A DNA stretch of 64,000 nt. Source: JAQGMJ01 sp036498945. GTDB taxonomy: Bacteria > Pseudomonadota > Gammaproteobacteria > Burkholderiales > JAEUOS01. The stretch lies in the NCBI GenBank assembly GCA_036498945.1, contig DASYEQ010000036.1, positions 1 to 64,000 of the forward strand, in the 5' to 3' direction. A program made the position numbers and the translations under genes. This document shows positions 44,442 through 53,939 of this stretch, piece by piece; within the stretch, counting starts at the first letter, position 1, and each line of letters begins with the position of its first letter. Below the pieces are notes generated by a model, which saw only the letters and a program-made list of their open reading frames with translations, was not told where the DNA came from and ran no database searches.

Positions 44442-47400
44442 ATGGCGGCGACTTCCGACCTCCCTCGCGGCGCGCGCGCGCCGGCGCCAGGCGCGGGCAG
44501 CTGGCTGCGGCGCTGGCGCGCCGCGCTCCTCGTCGCCTGTCTCGGCTGCGCGGTCACCGCCGCGCTGCTGTGGCGGGTGAGCATCTCGCTGGAGGAGGAG
44601 AGCCGCGCCAACCTGGCCGTCGAGGCCGACCGCGTCAGCAACGAAATCCGTGCGCGCATGAGCGTCTACTCGACCATGCTGGCCTCCGGCGCCGGCCTGT
44701 TCCACGCCAGCGAGTTCGTTTCGCGCGACGACTGGCGCGAATATGGCGGCTCGCTCGACATGGCGCGCAACTATCCAGGCATCCAGAACCTCGGCTTCGC
44801 CGAACGCGTGCGCGGCGCCGACTGGCGCGCCTTCGAAGCGGCGGCAAGCCGCGAAGGCGGGACCAGGGTGACCTTGCGTCCGGTGCCCGGCTCGGCACCC
44901 CCGGCCGAGCTCTACCCGGTGCGCTACGTCCATCCAGAAAGCGCGCGCAATCTCGGCACCGTCGGCTTCGATCTCTACGCCATGGCGCCGCGCCGCGCCG
45001 CCATGGAAGAGGCCGCCGCCAACGGCACGCCCACGCTTTCGGCCAAGGTCTCACTGCTGGGCGAGGGCGGCGGCAGCCGCGCCCAGCCAGGCGTGCTGAT
45101 GTTCATGCCGATCTATCGCCGCGACATCGGGCTGGTCAAGGCCAACGAGCGCCATGCCGACCTGCTCGGATTCGTCTACGGCGTCTTTCGCACCCATGAA
45201 CTGGTGCGCGAGGTGCTGCGCGGGCGCAAGATAGATGTCGGCATCGAATTATTCGACGGCGAGGCGGGCAGCGACAACAATCTCTTCAGCTACCACCCCG
45301 GCGGCACGGATGCCGCCCCCGGCGCCGGCGCCGAGATGGCCGCGCGGCGCATCGTGGTGGGCGGGCGGGTGTGGACCGCGCGCTTTACCGGTCCCTGGGA
45401 TTTCGGCATCGCCAACGCGCGCGGCCAGCAGGCCGCGGTGCTTGGCGCGGGCCTTTTGATCACTGCGCTGGGCGCGCTGATGGTGTGGAGCGTAACGCGC
45501 ACGCGCGAGGCGGCGCTGGCGCTGGCCGGGGAGATGACCGTCGAACTCTGCGCCACCCAGGCGCGCTTCGAGCGCATGGTCGGCGGCACCAGCGACGGCG
45601 TCTGGGAGATCGACCTCACCAACGGCGCCGCCTATTGCTCGCCGCGCTGCCAGTCCCTGCTCGGCTGGCGCAGCGACGCCGGCGCGATGGATCTTTCCTG
45701 GGCGCTGCGGCGCATCGACCTGCGCGACCGCCGCCGCGTGCTCGACGACTTCAGGCGCTGCATCCGCGCCGGCGGCGAGCTCGACGCCAAGCTGCGCATC
45801 AACCCCGGCGCCGGCCACGGCGCCAGCCGCTGGTTCCGCGTGCGCGGCCGCGTCTCCACCGCCGCCGACGGCGCGGTCTACCTGTCGGGCGCCATCTCCG
45901 ACGTGCAGGAGCAGGAAGAAGCGCAGGAACGCGAAGACCGGCTGCTGCGGGTGATCGAGTCCAGCCCGGACATCATCCTCACCTTCAATCCGCAAGGGCA
46001 TATCACTTACCTGAACGCGGCGGCGCGGCACGCCTTCGGCTGCGCCGTCGATACCGGCGCGCCCGGCCTGGCGCACGCGCAGGCCTTCGTGCGCGACGAA
46101 CTGGCGCGCATCGCCGCGCGCGTGGCCCGCGGCGAGTCCGGCGGCGCCGCCTGGCAGGGCGAGACCGAACTGCAACTGGCCGGCGGCGGCGCGCTGCCGG
46201 TGTCGCAGGTAGTGGCCGGCCACGGCGACGGCCGCACCGTGCTTTACTATTCAGTGGCGATGCGCGACATCCGCATCCGCCGCCGCATCGAGGCGGCGCT
46301 GAAAGAGGCGCAGGCGCGCTACGACCGGGCGCTGGCCGGCGCCAACGACGGTATCTGGGAATTCGACCCGCGTACCACCGTCTTTTTCGGTTCCGAGCGC
46401 ATGGAAGACCTGCTGGGCGTGGCCCCCGGCTGCGGCCCGCGTTCCAACCTCGGCTTTCGCGCGCTGATCCATCCCGACGATCTCGACACCCACGTCAAGG
46501 CCATCGGCGGCCTGATGACGGTGGCCGGCACCCACGTCTGGGACCTGCGCATGATGCGCGGCCAGGGCGATTTCCGCTGGGTACGCATGCGCGGCATGTC
46601 GACCTTCAACGAGCGCGGCGAATCGATCCTCAATTCCGGCACCTTGAGCGACATCCACGAAGCCAAGCTGGCCGAGGAGGAATTGCGGCGCCACCGCGAC
46701 GACCTCGCCGGCCTGGTGGCCGAGCGCACCGCCAGCGCCGAGGCGGCGCGGCAGGAGGCGGAACGCGCGCGCGAAGCGGCCGAGGCGGCGAACTACTCGA
46801 AGAGCGAATTCCTCGCCAACATGTCGCACGAATTGCGCACGCCGATGCATGCCATCCTCTCCTTCGCCACTTTCGGCGTGGAAAAGGTGGCGCAGGCCGA
46901 GCGGGAAAAGCTGTCGCACTACTTCGGCAACATCCAGAAAAGCGGCCAGCGCCTGCTGGCGCTGCTCAACGACCTGCTCGACCTTTCGAAGCTCGAGGCG
47001 GGCAAGATGGAAATGCAGTTGCGCGACACCGATCTTGCCGCCCTGATACGCGAAGCGGCGACCGAGGCCGAGGCGCTCGCCGGCAGCCACCAGGTGCGCA
47101 TCGAACTCGACTTGCCCGCGCATCCGCCGCGCGCGCAGCTCGACCCCGCGCGCATGCTGCAGGTATTGCGCAACCTGCTGTCGAACGCGATCAAGTTCAG
47201 TCCAGGCGGCAGCCGCGTGGCCATCGAGCTGCGCGCCGCCGCGGCAGGCGACGCCTGGGTGGAACTGGCGGTGTGCGACGAAGGCATCGGCATCCCGGAA
47301 GGCGAACTGGAAACGGTGTTCGACAAGTTCGTGCAGTCCTCCAAGACCAAGACCGGCGCCGGCGGCACTGGCCTGGGGCTGGCGATCTGCCGCGAAATCG

Positions 47401-47540
47401 TCCAGGCCCACAGCGGCAGCATTTGCGCGCGCAATAATCCGGCGCCGGCGCGCGGCACCAGTTTCACGCTGCTGCTGCCCGTGGGCAGTGGCACGAGCCA
47501 GCCGATGGCCGTGCTTGCCGCGCCGGCGGAGGCCGCGTGA
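44442..47540 (+). CDS. CHASE-PAS sensor histidine kinase
   Basis: A 1032-residue membrane kinase. First membrane helix about 26-46, a periplasmic CHASE-type domain (about 60-290, with YPGIQNLGFAERV and VGFDLYAMAPRRAAMEEA), second helix about 325-345, three PAS domains (about 370-485, 500-615, 620-740) and a kinase core with H796 (MSHELRTPMHAIL), NLLSNAIKFSPGG, DEGIGIPE and GTGLGLAIC. No receiver or HPt is attached. Its stop overlaps the GTG start of the next kinase (GTGA), and the kinase cores of the two are close paralogues. Confidence 0.92.
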   Translation: MAATSDLPRGARAPAPGAGSWLRRWRAALLVACLGCAVTAALLWRVSISLEEESRANLAVEADRVSNEIRARMSVYSTMLASGAGLFHASEFVSRDDWREYGGSLDMARNYPGIQNLGFAERVRGADWRAFEAAASREGGTRVTLRPVPGSAPPAELYPVRYVHPESARNLGTVGFDLYAMAPRRAAMEEAAANGTPTLSAKVSLLGEGGGSRAQPGVLMFMPIYRRDIGLVKANERHADLLGFVYGVFRTHELVREVLRGRKIDVGIELFDGEAGSDNNLFSYHPGGTDAAPGAGAEMAARRIVVGGRVWTARFTGPWDFGIANARGQQAAVLGAGLLITALGALMVWSVTRTREAALALAGEMTVELCATQARFERMVGGTSDGVWEIDLTNGAAYCSPRCQSLLGWRSDAGAMDLSWALRRIDLRDRRRVLDDFRRCIRAGGELDAKLRINPGAGHGASRWFRVRGRVSTAADGAVYLSGAISDVQEQEEAQEREDRLLRVIESSPDIILTFNPQGHITYLNAAARHAFGCAVDTGAPGLAHAQAFVRDELARIAARVARGESGGAAWQGETELQLAGGGALPVSQVVAGHGDGRTVLYYSVAMRDIRIRRRIEAALKEAQARYDRALAGANDGIWEFDPRTTVFFGSERMEDLLGVAPGCGPRSNLGFRALIHPDDLDTHVKAIGGLMTVAGTHVWDLRMMRGQGDFRWVRMRGMSTFNERGESILNSGTLSDIHEAKLAEEELRRHRDDLAGLVAERTASAEAARQEAERAREAAEAANYSKSEFLANMSHELRTPMHAILSFATFGVEKVAQAEREKLSHYFGNIQKSGQRLLALLNDLLDLSKLEAGKMEMQLRDTDLAALIREAATEAEALAGSHQVRIELDLPAHPPRAQLDPARMLQVLRNLLSNAIKFSPGGSRVAIELRAAAAGDAWVELAVCDEGIGIPEGELETVFDKFVQSSKTKTGAGGTGLGLAICREIVQAHSGSICARNNPAPARGTSFTLLLPVGSGTSQPMAVLAAPAEAA

Positions 47541-50350
47541 ACGCGCCTGACGCGATCACCGCACTGCGTGCCCTGCAAGGCGGGCCGCAGGCAGGCGATC
47601 CCGCCGGCAGCCTGATCGCGCGCCTGTTCGAGCATTCGCCGCTGGCACTGGCGCTGTGCCGCGAAGATGGCGGCATCGTGCATGTCAATCCGGCTTTCCT
47701 GCGCCTCGCCGGCCTGACGGCCGACGAGATGGAGGGGACCAGCTACGAGACCCTGGTGCCGGCCGACCACGCCGCACACGAGCGCGCCGCGCTTGCCGCA
47801 CTGCGCGAACACGGCGCCTGTGCCCCCTTCGAGACCGCACTGCTCAACCGCGACGGCATGCGCGTGCCCTTGCGCATGTGGGGCATCGCCGCGCCCGGTG
47901 TCCACGGCCTGATGATCTGGCGGGTCGCCGAGGACCTCACGCCGCGCCTGCGCATGGTGGAGGCGCTCAAGCACAGCGAATCGGAAGGGCGCATGCTCTC
48001 GGCGGTAGCCAGCCACACCCGCAACATGGTGGTGATCTGCGACCGCGACGGGCGTATCGAATGGGTCAACCAGGCTTTCGAGCGTGTCACCGGCTACCTG
48101 CGGCGGGAGGCGATGGGCCGCCCTCCCGGCTCCCTGCTGCAGGGGCCGCAAACCGACCCCGCCACGGTGGCGCGCATGCGCGCAAGCCTGGCCGCGCGCG
48201 AAGGTTTCGAAGCCGAGGTGCTGAACTACGACAAGTCGGGCCGCTGTTACTGGGCGGCGCTGGAATGCGCGCCGGTATTCGACCACGCCGGCCAGATCGA
48301 GCGCCACGTCTGCATCGGCCGCGACATCACCGAGATGCGCGCCATGCACCAGGCGCTGGCACACAGTGAAGAGCGCTTCCGCGACCTGACCAAGCTTTCC
48401 TCCGATTTCTTCTGGGAACTGGACGCCGATTTCCGCTTCATGCAACTGACCGAGACCGGCGTCGGTGCGGAACCGCAGCGTCTCGGCTGGCGCCCCTGGG
48501 AGCTGCCGAACAGCCTGCTCGAGCCGGCCGCCTGGGGCGAGCACCGGGCGGTGCTTCAGGCACACCTGCCTTTCGCCGATTTCGAGAGCCCGGTCATCTC
48601 CGCCGCCGGCCACGTCTCCTGGCGCTCGATCAGCGGCAAGCCGCTGTTCGACGCGGCGGGCGGCTTCATCGGCTACCGGGGCGTCGGCCAGGACATCACC
48701 GCGCGCCGCGAGGCCGAGGAATACATTCAGGAAAGCCGGCGCATGTACCGCCGCGTGGTCGAAGGGGTGCGCGACATCATTTTCCAGGCCGATGCGCAGG
48801 GCGATTTCGTCTTCCTCAACCGCGCCTTCACCGAGGCCACCGGCTTCGGCGTGGAAGAGGCGATCGGCCTGCCGATCAGCGACTTCGTCCATCCGGACGA
48901 CCATGCGGCGGCGCGTCGCATGGTCGGCGCCGCTCCCGCCGCCGGCGGCGAATACCTGGAAAGCGTGGCGCGCCTGCGCTGCAAGAGCGGCGAGTACCGC
49001 TGGTTCGAAGCACGGGTGCAGTCCTATACCGATACCGACGGCCTGTTCGTCACCGTCGGCACCCTGCACGACGTCAGCCGCGAGCGCCTCGCGCGCGACG
49101 AGCGGCGCTTGGCCGAAACAGCCCTGCGCGAGGCGCAGGAGCGTTACCAGCGCGCGCTGGATGCCGCCAACGACGGCATGTGGGAGCGCGACCTGCGCAG
49201 CGGCCAGGTATTCTATTCCGCACGCTTCAAGGAACTCATCGGCTTCGCCGACCACGAATTCCCCAACGACACCCGCTACCTGCGCGAGCGCGTGCATCCG
49301 CAGGACTGGTCCGCGTTTTTGCAGGGTATCCGCGACATGCTGCGCCGGCGCGAGCGCGGCGTGGTCGAATGCCGCCTGCGCTGCCGCGACGGGTCCTACC
49401 GCTGGTTCCGCCTGCGCGGCACTGTCACCTGCGATGATGCCGGCGACCCCATTCTCACCTCCGGCACGCTGACCGACATCCACGCCGCCAAGCTGGCCGA
49501 GGAGGAACTGCGCGCCCACCGCGACAACCTCGCCGGCCTGGTCGAAGAACGCACCGCCAGCGCGGAAACCGCGCGGCTGGAGGCGGTGACCGCGCGCGAG
49601 GCGGCGGAGGCGGCGAACCGCTCGAAGAGCGAGTTCCTCGCCAACATGTCGCACGAGCTGCGCACGCCGATGCACGCCATTCTTTCCTTCGCCTCCTTCG
49701 GCGTCGATAAGGCGCAGCAGGCCGAGCGCGCCAAGCTGTCGCACTATTTCGGCAACATCCAGAAAAGCGGCAACCGCCTACTGGTGCTGCTCAACGACCT
49801 GCTCGATCTCTCCAAGCTGGAAGCGGGCAAGATGGAAATGCGCCCGAAGGCCATCGATCCCGCCGACCTGCTACGTGAGGCGATGGTCGAGGCGGAGGCG
49901 CTGGCCAGGCGTCACGAGATCACATTCGAAGTGCACGCTCCCGCCGCGCCGCTGACGGCGCAGATCGACAGTCCGCGCCTGCTGCAAGTGCTTGGCAACC
50001 TGCTGTCGAACGCCATCAAGTTCAGCCCGGGAGGCGCCCGCGTGCTGCTCATGCTCGCGCCGGCGAGGGTGGCCGGCGCCGGCGGCGCGGCCGCCGACGG
50101 ACTGGAAATCCGTGTGCAGGACGAAGGCGTGGGCATCCCCGAAACCGAACTGGAGGCGGTGTTCGACAAGTTCGTGCAATCCTCCAAGACCAAGACGGGC
50201 GCCGGCGGTACCGGCCTGGGCCTGGCCATCTGCCGCGAGATCATCCAGGCGCATGGCGGTACCATTGTGGCGCGCAACAACCCGCCGCCCTTGTGCGGCG
50301 CCAGCTTCATCCTGCGCCTGCCGCTCAAGGCCGCGGGCGCCGGTGCGTAG
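47537..50350 (+). CDS. Soluble multi-PAS sensor histidine kinase
   Basis: A 937-residue kinase with no membrane segment, so probably a cytoplasmic sensor. Five PAS domains are visible (about 25-145, 150-270, 280-395, 400-520 and 530-650), then a coiled linker and kinase core with H706 (MSHELRTPMHAIL), NLLSNAIKFSPGG, DEGVGIPE and GTGLGLAIC. The GTG at 47537 follows GGAGG and overlaps the upstream kinase's TGA. The core is nearly identical in motif order to the preceding kinase (FGNIQKSG, LLDLSKLEAGKMEM), a sign of tandem duplication with sensor divergence. Confidence 0.92.
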   Translation: MNAPDAITALRALQGGPQAGDPAGSLIARLFEHSPLALALCREDGGIVHVNPAFLRLAGLTADEMEGTSYETLVPADHAAHERAALAALREHGACAPFETALLNRDGMRVPLRMWGIAAPGVHGLMIWRVAEDLTPRLRMVEALKHSESEGRMLSAVASHTRNMVVICDRDGRIEWVNQAFERVTGYLRREAMGRPPGSLLQGPQTDPATVARMRASLAAREGFEAEVLNYDKSGRCYWAALECAPVFDHAGQIERHVCIGRDITEMRAMHQALAHSEERFRDLTKLSSDFFWELDADFRFMQLTETGVGAEPQRLGWRPWELPNSLLEPAAWGEHRAVLQAHLPFADFESPVISAAGHVSWRSISGKPLFDAAGGFIGYRGVGQDITARREAEEYIQESRRMYRRVVEGVRDIIFQADAQGDFVFLNRAFTEATGFGVEEAIGLPISDFVHPDDHAAARRMVGAAPAAGGEYLESVARLRCKSGEYRWFEARVQSYTDTDGLFVTVGTLHDVSRERLARDERRLAETALREAQERYQRALDAANDGMWERDLRSGQVFYSARFKELIGFADHEFPNDTRYLRERVHPQDWSAFLQGIRDMLRRRERGVVECRLRCRDGSYRWFRLRGTVTCDDAGDPILTSGTLTDIHAAKLAEEELRAHRDNLAGLVEERTASAETARLEAVTAREAAEAANRSKSEFLANMSHELRTPMHAILSFASFGVDKAQQAERAKLSHYFGNIQKSGNRLLVLLNDLLDLSKLEAGKMEMRPKAIDPADLLREAMVEAEALARRHEITFEVHAPAAPLTAQIDSPRLLQVLGNLLSNAIKFSPGGARVLLMLAPARVAGAGGAAADGLEIRVQDEGVGIPETELEAVFDKFVQSSKTKTGAGGTGLGLAICREIIQAHGGTIVARNNPPPLCGASFILRLPLKAAGAGA

Positions 50351-50392
50351 GGCGGCTCAAGTTGGCTCCGGCCCCGCCGTTATCACGATGAA

Positions 50393-51340
50393 ATGGATCA
50401 CGTCATGACCTCCTCCGCAGCCGGTACATCCGGCGCCGCAGCCGGCGCGGAAGAGCCGCATGCCCGCATCCTGGTGGTCGATGACGAGCCGCTCAACCTG
50501 GAAATCATCGGCGAGCATCTCGAAGACACGCGCTACGCCCTGGAATTCGCGGCCAACGGCGCGCAGGCCTGGGAGATGCTCGACCGCGATCCCGCCCGCT
50601 TCGACCTGGTGCTGCTCGACCGCATGATGCCGGTGATGAACGGCATGGAAATGCTGGTCAAGGTGAAGGCCGACGGCCGTTTTCGCCACCTGCCGGTGGT
50701 GATGCAGACGGCGGCGGCGGCCAAGGACCAGGTTGCCGAAGGTCTGCGCCAGGGCGCTTACTATTACCTCACGAAGCCGTTCGAGCGCGTGGTACTGCTG
50801 GCGATCGTCGAGGCCGCGCTGGAGCAGACGCGCATCCGCGCCAGCTTCCTCAAAGAGCGCCTGGATTATTCCACCCTGACGGCGGCCGAATTCCGCTTTC
50901 GCACCCTGGAGGAAGCGCGCCGCCTGGCGGGCTTCCTGGCGCGCCTGACGCACCAGCCGGACCAGGCGATCCTGGGGCTTTGCGAACTGATGATCAACGC
51001 CGTCGAGCACGGCAACCTGGGCATCACCTACGCCGAGAAATCCGCTCTGAACGAGGCCGGCACCTGGCGCGCCGAAGTGGAGCGGCGGCTCGCCCTGCCG
51101 CAATACGGCGAGCGTTACGCGACGGCGAAATTCCGCCGCCTGGATGATCGCCTGGAATTCGAGATCGCCGACCGGGGCGCCGGCTTCGACTGGCGCCAGT
51201 ACCTCGAAATGAGCCCGGAACGCGCCTACGATAGTCACGGCCGCGGCATCGCCATGGCGCGTATCGTCAGCTTTTCCGAAGTCAATTACAGCGGCAACGG
51301 CAACGTCGTCACCGCGATCGTCCCGGCTCCCGTCGCATAA
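50393..51340 (+). CDS. Receiver fused to an anti-sigma-type ATPase domain
   Basis: A 315-residue protein. The receiver (about 24-140) has D30/D31, phosphoacceptor D76 (LVLLDRMMPVMNG), T106 and K128. The C-terminal half is a GHKL ATPase of the RsbW/SpoIIAB-like kind, with N-box ELMINAVEHG (N202), D260 in ADRGAGF and the SHGRGIAMAR lid motif. No His-phosphoacceptor domain is present, so it should phosphorylate Ser/Thr on a STAS antagonist rather than act in a two-component relay. The STAS gene at 56364 is a candidate substrate. It follows the two kinases by 42 bases, and they may phosphorylate the receiver. The start is uncertain (50393 or 50405). Confidence 0.85.
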   Translation: MDHVMTSSAAGTSGAAAGAEEPHARILVVDDEPLNLEIIGEHLEDTRYALEFAANGAQAWEMLDRDPARFDLVLLDRMMPVMNGMEMLVKVKADGRFRHLPVVMQTAAAAKDQVAEGLRQGAYYYLTKPFERVVLLAIVEAALEQTRIRASFLKERLDYSTLTAAEFRFRTLEEARRLAGFLARLTHQPDQAILGLCELMINAVEHGNLGITYAEKSALNEAGTWRAEVERRLALPQYGERYATAKFRRLDDRLEFEIADRGAGFDWRQYLEMSPERAYDSHGRGIAMARIVSFSEVNYSGNGNVVTAIVPAPVA

Positions 51341-51369
51341 AGCCGGCGGCGCGCGGCGTGCCCGCCGCT
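51341..51369. terminator. Hairpin between convergent genes
   Basis: AGC-GGCGG pairs with CCGCC-GCT across a 12-base loop with one bulged base, between the stop of the REC-ATPase gene and the convergent NarL-type gene. No T-run, so weak evidence for termination. Confidence 0.3.
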
Positions 51370-52000
51370 ATTCCATCAGGCCGTGCTTGTAGGCGTAGGT
51401 GGCGATATCGGCGTTGTTGCGCAACTGCAATTTTTCCAGCACCCGCGCACGATACACGCTCACCGTCTTCGGCGACAGCACCAGTTCCTCGGCGATCTGC
51501 GACAGCTGCTTGCCGGAGGCGATCAGCTTCAGCGTCTGGAACTCGCGGTCGGAAAGCTGCTCGTGCGCCTCGCCCTCCGAATCGGAAGTGAGGTGGGTGG
51601 CGAGCATTTCCGCCACCGAGGGCGTGATGTATTTCTTGCCGGCCGATACCGCGAGGATCGCCTCGACCAGGCGCTCAGGCGCGCTGTCCTTGGTGAGGTA
51701 GCCATGCGCGCCGGCCTTCAGGGCGCGGATCGCGTACTGGTCCTCCGGGTACATCGAAAGAATCAGCACGCGAGTCTTGGCGTAGCTTTCCTTGACGATC
51801 TTCAGCACGTCGATGCCGTTCTTGCCGGGCATCGAGATGTCCAGCAGCAGCACGTCGCACTCCTGCTCGCGCATCAGCTTCATCAGGCTGGCGTAATCCT
51901 TGGCCTCGCCCTTGATCTCGATTTCGCGGTTTTCGGTGGCGATCTGCACCATGCCCTTGCGCACGATGGCGTGGTCGTCGGCGATCAGGACGCGGATCAT
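51368..52000 (-). CDS. NarL/FixJ-family response regulator
   Basis: DNA-binding regulator of 210 residues. Receiver with D8/D9, phosphoacceptor D54 (LLLDISMPGKNG) and K in YLTKDS; C-terminal LuxR-type helix-turn-helix near 145-205 (LSDREFQTLKLIASGKQLSQ, then SPKTVSVYRARVLEKLQL). The ATG at 51998-52000 has AAGGAG seven bases upstream; a longer frame overlaps the kinase gene and is rejected. The kinase gene ends 17 bases upstream, so the two form a pair. Confidence 0.94.
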   Translation of the reverse strand: MIRVLIADDHAIVRKGMVQIATENREIEIKGEAKDYASLMKLMREQECDVLLLDISMPGKNGIDVLKIVKESYAKTRVLILSMYPEDQYAIRALKAGAHGYLTKDSAPERLVEAILAVSAGKKYITPSVAEMLATHLTSDSEGEAHEQLSDREFQTLKLIASGKQLSQIAEELVLSPKTVSVYRARVLEKLQLRNNADIATYAYKHGLME

Positions 52001-52016
52001 CGGATTCTCCTTGCGC

Positions 52017-53939
52017 TCATGCCGCTTTGGCAGCAGGGGCACCGCCGGCGCGCGGCCGCCGCCGCGGAATCGACAGCATCACCGTAGTGCCGCGGCCGGG
52101 CGCGCCATTGATGTCCAGCCAGCCGCCGAGCGCCCGCACCCGTTCCATCATGCCGCGGATGCCGAAGGAGGCGGTCTTCGCCAGCGCGCCGTCGGAAAGG
52201 CCGACGCCGTTGTCGCGCACCTCCAACGTGACGCTGGTGGGTGTGGCGAAGAGCTCGGTCTCCACCCGTGTGGCTTTTGCATACTTGGCGACGTTGGTGA
52301 GCGACTCCTGGAACACGCGGAAGAGCGCCGTGGACTGCTCGATGTCCAGCGCCAGGTCTTCCGCGTTGGTTTCGAAGGCGACTTCCAGATCCATGCGCTG
52401 CGAAAAATCGCTCGCCTGCCATTCCAGCGCCGGGGCGATGCCGTAGTCGAGAATGCCGGGGCGCAGCGCCTGGATGATACGGTTGGCCGTCTGCACGGCG
52501 CCATCCACCAGTCCACCCATGCTGGTGAGCTTGCCCATCACTTCTTCATCTTCTGCGAAGCGCTTTTTCAGCCAGGCGAGGTCGGCCTTCATGCCGGTGA
52601 GCGTGGAGCCGATCTCGTCGTGGATGTCGCGCGCCACCAGCCGGCGCTCCTGTTCCTTCACGCTTTCGGCATGCGCGGTGAGTTCGCGCAATTCCTCGCG
52701 CGACTGCATCAGCTCCTGCTCGGCTTCCTTTTGCGCGGTGATGTCGGTGATGATGCCGTCGAGCAGCCAGTTGCCGCCATTGGCCTCGCGCGCGGTCGCC
52801 ACCAGGTGGATCCAGCGCGTCGCGCCTTCGCGACTGACGCGCCACTGGCCTTCCAGCGGCGCCTGATGGCGCAGCGATTGCAGCACCGCCTCGCGCAGGT
52901 CGTTGCGGTCGGCCGGGTCGATCAGCTCGATGAACAGGCCGGGACGGGCGAGAAAGGCGTCAGGGGTGACGCCGAACAGATTGACCGCGCCCGGACTGAC
53001 GTAGGGCATCAGGAACTCTTCCTGCGTCGGCCGCGCCAGCATCTGGAACACCACGCCGGGCAGGTTGGCGGTGATCGCGGCGAAGCGCGTCTCGGTCTCG
53101 CGCTGCACCAGCTCGGCGCGCTTTTGCTCGGAAAGGTCGCTGATGAAAAGCACCACCCCGGCGTCGCCTTCCAGGCGTGCCGCCGAAAACGAGAGGTCGC
53201 TGGCGCTGCCGTCGCGGTGGTGCCAGGTCTCCTCCATGTTTTCCACCGGCCCGGCTTCAAGCGCGGCCATCAGGCGCGTCACGATGGCCTGGTTTTCCGG
53301 CATCGTCAAAGGCGGCGGCCCGCCGATGGCCTCTTCGCGGCGGATGCGGAAGATGCGCTCGGCGGCGGCGTTGATCAGGGTGATCTTGTTTTCGTTGTCC
53401 AGCGAGATGATGGCGATCGGCGAGGCGCGCAGAAGGGCGCGCAGGTAGCCCAGGCCCGAGCGCAGCTCCTCGGTGGCGCGGCGGCGCTCGCGGCGCGCCT
53501 CGGCGGCGGCGAGCGCGTTTTCGATCGCCGGCACCAGGCGCTTCATGCTGTGCTTGAGCAGGTAGTCGTCGGCGCCCGATTGCAGCGCCGCCACCGCCGC
53601 GTCCTCGCCGATGGCGCCCGAGGCAATGATGAAAGGCACATCCGGGTGGCGCTCGCGCAGCACCCTGAGCGCTTCCATCGAGGAAAAGCGCGGCAGGCTG
53701 TGATCCGAGATCACCAGGTCCCAGGCGCCTTCGTCCAGCGCCTGACGCATGCCTGGCTCGTCCTCGACCCGGGTGGCGGTGTGGGCGAAACGTGCCATCC
53801 GCAGTTCGAACAGCAGCAGTTCGAAATCGGCCTCCGAATCCTCCACGCAGAGGATGCGCACCGGCGCCTTGGCGGCCGGGTCGGCGGCCTTCTTGAGAAC
53901 CTGGAAACGCTGGGTGATGCCCAGGCGCTCTTCTTTCAT
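52017..53939 (-). CDS. REC-PAS-PAS-HisKA_3 sensor kinase
   Basis: A 640-residue cytoplasmic kinase of the NarX/UhpB-like HisKA_3 class. N-terminal receiver (about 27-145; phosphoacceptor D79 in LVISDHSLP), two PAS domains (about 165-285, 290-415), dimerisation helix with H440 in RLVARDIHDEIGSTLTG, and ATPase with ESLTNVAKYAKAT, RDNGVGL and GIRGMMERV. The receiver at the start suggests control by another kinase. Its partner is the NarL-type regulator that follows. Confidence 0.93.
   Translation of the reverse strand: MKEERLGITQRFQVLKKAADPAAKAPVRILCVEDSEADFELLLFELRMARFAHTATRVEDEPGMRQALDEGAWDLVISDHSLPRFSSMEALRVLRERHPDVPFIIASGAIGEDAAVAALQSGADDYLLKHSMKRLVPAIENALAAAEARRERRRATEELRSGLGYLRALLRASPIAIISLDNENKITLINAAAERIFRIRREEAIGGPPPLTMPENQAIVTRLMAALEAGPVENMEETWHHRDGSASDLSFSAARLEGDAGVVLFISDLSEQKRAELVQRETETRFAAITANLPGVVFQMLARPTQEEFLMPYVSPGAVNLFGVTPDAFLARPGLFIELIDPADRNDLREAVLQSLRHQAPLEGQWRVSREGATRWIHLVATAREANGGNWLLDGIITDITAQKEAEQELMQSREELRELTAHAESVKEQERRLVARDIHDEIGSTLTGMKADLAWLKKRFAEDEEVMGKLTSMGGLVDGAVQTANRIIQALRPGILDYGIAPALEWQASDFSQRMDLEVAFETNAEDLALDIEQSTALFRVFQESLTNVAKYAKATRVETELFATPTSVTLEVRDNGVGLSDGALAKTASFGIRGMMERVRALGGWLDINGAPGRGTTVMLSIPRRRPRAGGAPAAKAA

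Noticed and set aside
46919..49744. A 941-codon open frame on the minus strand
   Set aside because: Antisense to the two PAS kinases; their frames have clear PAS and kinase motifs and this one has none.
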